Below are positions 22,778-33,400 of a DNA stretch of 37,365 nt, piece by piece. Made by a program: the position numbers and the translations under genes. The notes beneath the pieces are model-generated. The model ran no database searches, had not been told where the DNA came from, and saw nothing but the letters and a program-made list of their open reading frames with translations. Location: contig NW_003105102.1 of NCBI RefSeq assembly GCF_000003605.2, positions 233,451 through 270,815 of the forward strand, read 5' to 3'. Origin of the DNA: Saccoglossus kowalevskii. Lineage: Eukaryota > Hemichordata > Enteropneusta > Harrimaniidae. The stretch's first letter is position 1. Each line of letters opens with the position of its first letter.

Positions 22778-22837
22778 AATAACATTAGTTGGAGTGTTAA
22801 GAATATCAAAGATATTATGCAGGATATAAGTAAGCAT
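22778..22837 (-). pseudogene. Pseudogene 2, exon 1 remnant
   Basis: Twenty codons from the ATG through NTPTNV survive, then the sequence jumps to DNA resembling CYP-B intron 2, so the anchor and hinge are gone. The 5' UTR acceptor seen in CYP-A (gttttcag|) is gttttcat here, another inactivating change. Confidence 0.88.
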
Positions 22838-25526
22838 GTTGCTGATTTAAATATGAAAACAAAAATAAATATTATAGTGTATAATAATTTATATTAGATT
22901 ATAATGTATTATAATAGAGGATGAATGTAACATTTATAACAATTCTATACAAATGAAAATAGTTTCAGTCTGTCGATCTTCATTGAAAAAAAATGTTGAA
23001 GGTAACGCTATGTTTAACTTTGATGCACGTTGCAACATAGCTATCATTCACGGTATCTAGAACTACCTCTCTAGTCGTTCTATTGACGACTCCCTCACTT
23101 TTCACTATATTTAGAAACTATATCTAGTAACTATAGTTATTACTGTCTCCACTGTCATTATCATAAGGTCTATCTTTTCCTTATTTATGATTTCCTCTCA
23201 AGTCAGTATATTGAGCACTAACTTTCCAGTCAATATATCGAGGAATATGGTCTCTCTATTCTTTATATCAAACACTAGTATTATGCACACATCAATGGTT
23301 CCCATCCATTTTTTGCTCACAGGCTAAACCATTATGTAAACTAGTTGGTATAAGATTGCTGCATCTGGAAAATAAACGAAACCACGGTCAAACGTTCCAC
23401 TGTTGAGAATATTCGGTTTACTGTATTACTCTGTCGGAAAACACTCTACGAAAATATTTTAACCCTAATATTTACATATATATCACTTGGTAATGGGAAT
23501 GGTAATCGACAATGTTTATGGGATGACTAGTTTACAATGCTTACTGTTACTATTAGGCTAGACTATTTGAGAGAAAACAATGAAAACAACTCTTTAGTCA
23601 AGGTCGCCACGAGTTCGCCTATGCACCATACTATGGTTGCGCTTTAGGGAAATTTGATTTACAATGGGCAATTCGCCCCTCTAAGGGGTTGGCAATTGAG
23701 AATTCCAGGGGAGGCGATATATTTGATAAACAGATGCAGACAACAGAACTAAATAAAGACATTGTGTACAGATTTTCTGCCATCTCCCCATCCAGAGTTT
23801 CTAACAGTCCGCCGTTTAAATGTCATAAATCCTGCCGCTGTAAAGCACCGCTGTGTTTTATTTTTTTATGTGTTTTGTGTGACAGTGAACCTACATATTA
23901 TGTATATTGTATTTGTTGAAAGAGAGTTATGGTGATCAGCATACAAACAAGCAGGCCGTGTACACTCACTTTTCTGATGCGAACTGGACGTTTGATGCAT
24001 GGCTGAGGTCCGGATTATGTCAGTGTATCGTGCGGTGCTTCGTGTTTTTCGTCGAGTTTAACCTGCTTTTAAATGACGGTTTCGAAAAATCATTGTGGTA
24101 AAGAGGTTTTAATGATAAAACACACTACAAGTTTATCACTAGCAACTCTTGAACTCGTCCAACGAATAGATTGGTGTGTATACATGCATTCAGATGAGAA
24201 CGCCTTTGGAGGTTGCTATTTACAATTGAATGTAACAATCGTTATTTAGTATATTACTACAAATATTCACTGTAACAGTGGTAGACAGGCAGTTTCAGCG
24301 AGCATTATAGCGCAGTATCGACTTCCGTGCTTCGCCTCGTTTAACAGAGAGCTCCTCTGATCCACACCGGGGGAGCAGGGGGCTGTCGAATTAAGGCATG
24401 CGGACCCACGTTCAAATTTGGCCTTAGAAAAACGCTCCTAAATGCGTACACACATATTGAAAATAATAACTCATTTCAAAAACTAATAAATCAAAAGCAA
24501 ATCCTAATGTGATAGAATTCTGAGCGTCACCGGGAGTTCACATGGAACCAGACTATCTGTTGTAAATGCAATCATTGTAAATCTTTTTGTGTTGGAGCAT
24601 GCTTACCAAGTTTTAATTGAAATGTCTCTATTCAGTTCGGGTCACTAAATCTGCATGTATGGCCAGCTCTATTTAGGCGAACACCTCTATAATACTGCCA
24701 TTACTAGTCAAGGTGACACTTATTAACAATGCGCCACAACACAAAATATCTTAGCCTATTCCCACATGAGATCAAGTCATCCACAGAGACCAGTGCGTAT
24801 ATTACTTACCCTAGAAAAGATTAATGATGCTAAAATTAAACAGAGAACCGTTTTACACAAGCTGTACAACTAGACATTGAATTGCACTCTGACCAGTTAC
24901 CTTGTGTGACCGACATAGTTTATTGCAGTTCAGTGCGTTTGAATTGTTATTTACAAAGCGCTGCCATATTTGTATAGTAAATATATATTCATAAGTATCA
25001 ACTTTATATTTAATACCATAGTGAGGCCTGCATATACGAGCTTATTGTAGTGAAAGGGGCGTACTGAAGAAAAAATACATGATCAAAAACAACTCTATAT
25101 TATCATATTTTTAAGTAGGGTTGGATGTACATATGCATAGGAAAAATGAATTCAACTTTCAACAAATCACTAAATTTCCATTTTAAAATCAAACACAAAT
25201 CAAAGTCAAACACTATTTGTTTTTTAGGCGGTCGGCACTAAACTCATGCCCTTTTATAAGAGGTCAAGCCATCTACGTAAGAGCGGAATATATTTCTTAT
25301 AAATGCGGTTTGCAAAATATGCATACACTGTACACAAAACATAACGTGAGTGTATGTATGTAACATATATAGATATATGAAACGATATATTATTTTGACG
25401 CACGCAACAATTCTACTTCTTCCTCTAAGCGTCAAATATATATATATTAATTATATTCAGATAAAACACAATATGGTCATTAAACGAGTGGACAAGTGTG
25501 GCAATTGCAAATTTGAATACAATCGT
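22838..25526. other. Intergenic upstream of pseudogene 2
   Basis: No exon recognised. It contains the decayed SINE head at 24360-24432. Short open frames at 23689-24101 lack motifs. Confidence 0.5.
24360..24432 (+). mobile_element. Decayed SINE head
   Basis: Aligns by eye to the tRNA-like head of the CYP-B intron 4 SINE: ggctgtcg, then catgcgg, acccacgttcaaatttgg and ccttag, versus ggttgtcg, catgatcgg, acccatgttcaaatcct and ccttag. Only the head is recognisable; no tail or target duplication was found. Confidence 0.5.
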
Positions 25527-27180
25527 GCATGACATTATTTATTTTGACGTATAAAATGTTGCCTGTTTTATATTTCATGGAAAAAACCACCAAATTACAC
25601 AAAGAAATATTTTACATCTGTGATCTTGTTTCAGAATTTCCATAAAATAGTTTCCATTCACTATATAACAAGATGTTTTTGTATTTTTGACCTAAATTAA
25701 ACAAAATACATTATTTGCTAGACTTAATACACACACCTAAATATCTGCCATCAACCCAGCTTTACAACATTAATTTTTGGAACGGAGATGTCACCTCTAA
25801 CTTATAAATTCTGTGCATCTTTCCTCACAAGACGATCTAACACAAGTTAAATAAGCCACTTCTGGTTATTTGGCACTAAACTATTTATATCGTATCATTA
25901 CCTTTGGTCCAGATATCTTCAATGAATACTGAAAAAGTTGCATTTGGTATATGACGTACGACAAAGGCTTCAAACGAAATATAAGCGGTAATATGACAAA
26001 AATAAACAAATTTCCCAATTTCTGATTACATTTTTATTATTCTGGACAGACAATTGAATATTTCTCATGACATTAAAAAACATGAATACTACGACACGTT
26101 TGTAACCGCTCATAACAAATTACAAGAAAGGTCATGGCCCCGAATCTGACTGTATGAGAAAATTCGTGGTACATCGATGACTTTTTAACATTTTAAATTT
26201 TAACATTAAAAAACATGATTTGATTGATAGTACGTCAGAAAGTAAAGAAAAAAAAACTAAGTTAAATTTGCAAGAGTTCATGTCACAGGATTTCACATAT
26301 TAACTGAGTTATATTTATGAATATTAAGGAAGATGATTGAAAATATTCATATTCATCACAGAAATTACACGAAAATCACCCTTTTCAGATTAAACAAGAT
26401 AACATAAAAACGAAGTCAGTCTTCCCAATGAAAAGGTCGAAATGAGCTAAATAGTTGAAGTATTTCTGTTTAAAAAAAAAACATTTTAAAATGCAAGATA
26501 GCCTATATTATATTAGTGAAGTCCTAAGCTGTGTAACATTCTTTCACTACATCAGAAAAATTATGCACTCAGAGTTATACTGAAATCGTGACGCCCAGTC
26601 ATCGTTCTTCAGGGATTTTTAAAACAAGTCTTGTGATAAAGCGATGGTTACTTAGTCACTGGCGACATATAGTTGCTTTTATGGACACAAACTTTGACAT
26701 AGAATTGATCCTGTGTTCGATCTACTTTCAGAAAAGTATGGGGTTTGGCAAACACTTTTTCCAAATAATATACATACCTGGATTGTAGAGTCACCCTTAT
26801 AGTCTCACCGGGGTCTTCTGTATTGTGTGATTGTGCTAGCGTCAAGTTTGTCTTACTTCACATCTGGCTAAAAAATAACTCACACGGCTGAGGTGGCGGA
26901 TCACTTTCACGCATGTATTTGGAACATTTGTATGTATGCTTGTTGGTAATTTACACTCTGAACGCCCTCATGTTACCGGGTTCAAACATGCAGTTAGAGG
27001 GGCACTCTCCTGGTCTCCCCTGTAATGTTTTTTCTGATAAAATATATACAAATTTGTGATATTTCAAACGTTTTCTCATATTCATAAATATACTCAAAGT
27101 TAGTAGCATGTAAAATATAGTGACTCAAGTAGACAGTATATGTACTGATTTTTAAAAAAAATGTATGATAATTAAAACGT
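25527..27180. repeat. Duplicated block, right copy (3' flank of CYP-B)
   Basis: Partner of 679-2199, immediately downstream of the CYP-B stop. It has about 60-80 nt extra near 25645-25725 and another insertion near 26740-26800 relative to the left copy. It presumably includes the CYP-B 3' UTR, but no protein-coding exon is visible. Confidence 0.88.
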
Positions 27181-27434
27181 TTATTTGCTTCTACCAATGG
27201 CAATGACTTTATATGGACAACATTTTATGACCTGAGCGGCACAATGTGGCTCTAAACACGGCTTCTTGCCGCCAGCTGGCACCTTGAACGTGTACTGTTG
27301 AAATATACTTATAAAAAGGAGAAACAGTTGATTCTTGGCCAATGCTTCTCCCACACATACTCGGCGTCCAGCTGAAAAGGGCATGTAACCATCTAGGTTA
27401 GGTAGCATCTTTCCATCGGAATCTAAGAATCGTT
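27181..27434 (-). CDS. CYP-B exon 9 (haem loop, C-terminus)
   Basis: Residues 427-510: ERF, MPFSAGRRVCVGEALAKNQ with Cys453, then FKVPAGGKKPC and a Cys-Cys pair near the end, finishing GRSK before TAA. Acceptor is ttattttcag|AACG. Confidence 0.96.
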
Positions 27435-30400
27435 CTGAAAATAAAACACACAAATAGGATGCACTAATGTTTGATACACACTGTATTGATGTTCAGCGTA
27501 TCTGAGTAATTAACTAAAATTCCGATAATCGATAATACAAGTAGGATTGGAGTATTTTACCCATTTCTTGCTAAATAAAAACTTTCTTTTTTAATATGAT
27601 AATGAGATAATTTAATGGGAGAAATGTTCATATCACATAGAATTATACATGACTCGAATTTATTACAATGAACAATAGTGAATATTTAATCATTTGTGTG
27701 TTCCATATTTAGGCAATAACAGCAGATTCACATCATAGCGAGAATGAATAATTGGTAACGTTTGTTTTCCTGAAATGCAACCAAAACTAACAAAATTGAA
27801 ATAGATTTCCATAGAATGGTAAAATCTGGAAAGCACAACAGTTTCGCACCAGAGCTTCGGAAGAAAACAAAAATAATATCCTATCTTTCATTTTTTTACT
27901 TGAGGGTTTACCAATAAAAACAACTTATGCTCGAATTTGAATAATCCAGTTGAATTGAATGTAAAATAATTAATGCTCATTATGAATGCGTTCAAGAATT
28001 GTGCCGAATCATCAGCTCGGGTTTTTTCCAAGATTATTTTCAATTGTGATATTTTGTGTTGAATACAAATGATTTCTTGTTGTAAGTCACAATACATGGT
28101 TTGTCTCTCATATAATGTTATTGGCAAAGGTATATTGCAAATATCGCAGTAGAAAGGGGTATCCTACCTTATAATAGAACACTGTAAACTGTCAGGGTGA
28201 TTTGATATATATAATTTACCTGGCCGAAACGTTTCTGGTTCTTCCCAATGTTTCTCATCCATATGGACATTCCACAGGTTACACCATATCCATGTATTCT
28301 TCGGTATTACATACCCACCTGTATTAGATAACATGACTTCAGCATAATTTGAACACATTTGAACGAAATATGTTCTTGCATGACAGAGATCCAATTTCGA
28401 AATTGCAGAAATGCTTGACTTTGACGTTATGTAGAACTAAAATGACCGTTATTTGGCTATCTTGATTTCGATTATGAAACACAAGCATTTGCATATGTAT
28501 GACATGGTGCTGAAAGTCAAGGTCTCAATATGTGATCATTTTTGCTCTGTAAAAAAATGAAAAGGAGAAAAAAGAATAACGCTTTCAAACTTGGCACACA
28601 TTTGTTACTTGTAACTCACAAGACACGGTTTTATGTCTAATATACAGAGTCAAGGTCAAGTATGTGTTTATGAATGTTCAGTATAGAACTACAAGGGGAA
28701 ACTACTGAAGGTCTCACATTGGTATGTACATCGTATGCTGTGAAACAGTGGGTGCTGGGGTGTGGGTTTCAATTAAAGATGCAACATGGTCGTAAATACT
28801 TCGCTTTTACAGATAAATTAGTTTATGATTTTCTATAAACCCAAAACACCATTCTTACAGCAAACAAGTAATTACATTGTTCAATGAAACAACAGTATTC
28901 AGTACTACACATGTGCTCTGATTGTTTTGGTACTTTGTACTTTGGTATGTTAACGACACATAGGCATTTGAGTCTTTAAATTTATTATCGAACGAATACC
29001 ATACAAAGAGCTGCAACATAACTATTTGCAGGTTCCGATCAATCATTCTTTAGTTCTAGCCTCAGCATGCCATAATGTAAACACTATTATCATACATCTG
29101 TCACCGTAACGCCATAAGTTACAGCGTGTGTAATTTTGGGGTATTTTACGGGATATTTTCATCCAACCATATTAGGAAATGCGAATTCCAAATATGGAAT
29201 GATTACACACGTAAGCGTCCTCTAATAATAAAAACAAACATGACTCCACACAAAAATGTTCGCTGATTCTGTTCTAAACATTTTGAATTTCGGTATTGCA
29301 ATGGTGTATCCTTGTAAGGAAAAGATGTATAATAATAAGGTAACAAGGATACCTCAAAGTATGCACTCAGACAGTACACCACGCATAGGCCTCCGCTTCG
29401 CGTCGGTCAATACTCCAACTGTACTGTCTTCGTGCATACTTATCGTACTAACCTAATATTATATAATATGTGTTTTATAATAACCCTTTCTCACACCTTT
29501 CATCACTGTATCAAAATAGATGCTCCCAAATAATACAATAACTCGATGCGCAGTGTCGGTCATTTGTGTGTGGGAATTTGTGATTGCTAAACACACTAGT
29601 TTGCTCGTGACCTTAAAATAACTGCACTAACAAATGTCTATGAATGTAAATTGGATGTCACCTTGAAAATTTCAGTTCTATTGAAAAAACATATATTCTA
29701 AACTCATTTTGTGAAATAAGCATTGTCATGGCAATGCACACTCAGCTGGTCTAGTGCAATTTATTGTAAAAACGAAAGCCCTGTTATAGAAAAGTACAAA
29801 TTTACACATAATGCAAAACATACCTACAGACGTATCCACTGTAGTAGTATGAGGTATGGCAAGCGGTACAACTGTTCTTATTCGCATGACCTCGTGTATA
29901 ACGGCCTTACAATAGGGTAGTTTGCCCTTATCAGATAACAGTGGCAGACGACCATCACCGATGACGTCATCAATTTCTCTCTGTACCTTGGACTGCACGT
30001 CAGGGTAATACGTTAGGTAAGCAACGAACCAATTTAATGTGTTGATTGTGGTATCTAATCCCGCTAGGAAATGATACAAGACCATGCTAATCACCGTTGT
30101 ACTACAACGTGCATGATAATGTGTATAACCTTTTTACCTCATTGTGTATGACATCATTAATATGCCAGGTTTACATTAATTCACCATTGTTAGTCCAGGT
30201 AATTTTTATATTACAGTGATATGTAGTATGAAAATACAATCAAAATAATTTAGAAATAAAATTAACATAATATATTGACACTGAAAATATATATAGCAGG
30301 CAAAATAATGATGAAAAAAATGCACTATAGTGGTGTAATAAAACAAACAAGACATGATGATTATACAAAAATAACATAACGATGGTGAAAAAGATGAAAA

Positions 30401-33400
30401 TAATATGAAATAATAAACAAAATGTTAATTGATAGCTTGGAATTAGCAATCGTACTTTAATCGGGAATATATTGATTGGTTTTGCATAACGAGTGATACG
30501 CATGTTTCAACCCGTTCAATATTGTATTTATAGCTTTAATATCTTAACTGAAAGCTCACTTAACATTTATATGGCCAAAAATATCTGTTTCGCGCGTGCA
30601 ACAGTATAGTATCCAAGAAAAATACAAAAAAAATAGAGAGAGAAAAGTAAGCTACATCGCGGTAGAACGCAGTTCACACAATAAGCGCGTTACGGAAGTC
30701 AATACTCTGCCGTAGACGACTATATAGTTACTAAGTATTGTGATATCAATAACTATTATAACTCATCTTATTACAAGTAGTACTGTTTCACAACGTCTTT
30801 ATGTGCATCTAATACATCGTAATGAATCATATTTGTATTCATAGATATTAGTTTTGTTTTACGTCATATTCTCAGAATCATTTTGGCTCAAGTAGTTATA
30901 ATTGTTTGCATTTTAAATAACCGAATTGTGTGCGTGAATAGTGATGCTAAACGTACCTGCGAATATATCAGACACAGTTTGACGTATATTGACGTCTGTA
31001 AGTTGTATGGTACGATCTCCTCCAGCCGACTCGGCTTCACGCTGAATTGATAAGATGTCATCGATGAGACTTTCAACATCTTTGTTACCTGAATATATTG
31101 AAAAAAATATTCAAATTTAATGCAAATTGTTTTAGTGGTCGATGCACATACGCGGAAGTATCATAGGACTAAAGACGATAAATCTATAAAAGCATTTCAA
31201 TTTTCGACATTGTGAAATCTTTTTTTTAATGGAAAAAAATAATGCAGTAATTTTACCACGTAAAATTATATTTATTAAAGTTGAATAGAGGACTCTATCG
31301 AATAAGCCTAGCTGCTGAATTAACCAATGTAAAGATCAAATAGAAGAAACTGACAACACTGACAATGTAGTAATATATTTCACAATAGCTTTACATACAT
31401 CGGGTTCAATCATGTGAATATGTAACCAGATTTCTATTAAAATGCAAATGTTTCCTAGTGGTTGATGCACATACACGCGGGGAATATTAACAAGCACACA
31501 ATTTGGATAGGAAGAAAGAGAAAAGACTATGATAAAGACCTTCAATTTTCGACATTGTGAAATTGTTTTGTTTTTACGAAAGAAAATACAGTGTTTTCAC
31601 CATGTAAATGTTAAATAGAAGGTCTTTTGGCAGTGTTTCGAAATAATATAAAATGAACGAACTGATCAAAGTGTAATAGAATGAATATTTTTCAAAATAC
31701 ATCGGGTTGAATCATGTGAATTGTCAGTAACACACAAAAAAAATGAAATAATGAAACCAGAAATAGCCCACATAATCAAATGATACTTTACCTTTTTCAA
31801 GCCTGTCTTTATGTTCATCAATCTTACATTGGATTATTTTTTGCAATTCATTCACACGTTTTTTCACTTCAATGTGTCCAGGAGTAGGTATATAACGGAA
31901 CATTGGAACAAAGTCAGCTGTTATTCCATTACCTAATGATTCACTCAGGTCATTCAAGACACGCATAAACTTCAGAAGTTCACGGTCCTCATACTCGTAT
32001 CTGTTATAACAGACGTTACGACGATGAAGTACAAATACCTCTAACAACAACTCTAGAGTACAACATCTTTTAATTTTTTTTTTTTTTTAAATATTTTTGT
32101 GCCAGGCGACAGTTCTGGAAATTGAATGTCACCGTTGTCTCTCCTGACTTTTTTTTTTTTTTTGTATGTGCAAATTGCAAGTGCTAGTGATGACACATAG
32201 TGCATTTTGCCACAGAAGTCATATTCATGTTTGGGACTACATGACAGGGCTGTGTGGCCATCTCTCTGTCAAATGGCAATTTTAATGCGCTATCCTGGCG
32301 TCAACCAGGCTCGGTCGAACACAAGCACCTGCGGACCTTAACAAAGGTTCCCCCAAAGTCGCATTCGTTAGTGAATGAATCTCGGCCAGTGGAATAGGCC
32401 TTACCATTGAGTCTGTGGCACACTCACCCAGGGTAGGGGTTGACCCTTTGATGTTCAGCCTAAGGTAGGATTTGAACATGGGTCTACCGATCATGAGTCT
32501 GGAGCGACAACCACTATGCTACCAGTGACCGGTACTTTTACCGGTACATCTTTTAATTTCATGTCTATTCCCAAAGTATCTTTTAGATAATATTTTGCAA
32601 CTACTGTGTTGCTACAGCATTGTCAGTGTTACATTTGCAGGAATTATTTACGTTACACTAGGCCGCATGTCGCTATTGAATCGCTGTGGAATTTAATGCG
32701 ATTTAAAAAAAGTAAAGAGATCATATAATAAGAGGTTCAATATAATTAAACAGAATGAAAAAAAACAGTACAGTACAGTGATGTAAATAAATGTTAGTCA
32801 CAGCATCGACTTGCCTTTTTCCAAAACACATGGAAGCTATGATATTACCCACAAGCAGGAAAAGTAGTGGTTTCGGAAGGAATGGCCTTCCATTGTTTTG
32901 GGCGACAGCTCTCTGGAAAGTAGGAAAGGCTTCACATCGTACAAGAGATTCTAGCTTTTCGCCGCTCGCATAATTTCTAAATAAAACAAAAAGGACAGAC
33001 ATGTTGTAAATGCCGGAACAATTTATATCCATCATGTTAGCTGTACAATAAAAAATAATTCGCTTTAATCATTTATTGACGGTTTATGTCGAGGATGATG
33101 CAATAGACTACTAGTCTTGTACCAAACAATTCAATCGTCGATGCAAACAATGGAGGATACAAATTACATAAACTCACCTAATGGCTTGATGGCCTATTTT
33201 TCGCTGCAGTTTCCACTTAGCAGTGAAGTCACCAAATATGATGTTTTGACTCTTTTCTGACATCAGACTTGACACTGTAATGTTTTGTAACAAAATTAAA
33301 TTTACACGTGACCTTTTACTTTTACACTGACATATTTCCCTCCTAACAAATTTGAGCTGTTCCTAGCTCAAGTGGAAAGATCTATAATTACATAATAATA

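Larger units (their letters stand above)
18474..22837 (-). pseudogene. P450 pseudogene 2, related to CYP-A/CYP-B
   Basis: A decayed third copy. Recognisable parts, 5' to 3' on the - strand, are a 60-nt exon 1 remnant (22837-22778), exon 5 (22492-22284), exon 6 (21897-21766), exon 8 (19230-19132) and part of exon 9 (about 18670-18474). Exons 2-4 are missing. Exon 7 is not found, and its place (20360-21415) is occupied by a LINE fragment on the opposite strand. Exon 5 has lost both splice sites, exon 8 has a Trp-to-stop change, and exon 9 has lost its first third plus haem-loop sequence and has another stop. In exons 5, 6 and 9 it looks closer to CYP-A (for example [23 protein letters not shown]). 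It cannot make a P450. Confidence 0.92.

Noticed and set aside
29357..29441. CRISPR-like or terminator hairpin
   Set aside because: A single inverted repeat in a eukaryotic intron, with no repeated spacers and no bacterial context.
30240..30503. 87-aa hydrophobic open frame
   Set aside because: It lies in the very AT-rich CYP-B intron 6; the hydrophobic composition follows from T-rich codons and there is no homologue in CYP-A.
32470..32545. tRNA gene on the - strand
   Set aside because: A and B boxes are present, but the arms do not pair well. The sequence continues into a SINE body with A-rich tail and target-site duplication, so it is a tRNA-derived SINE head.
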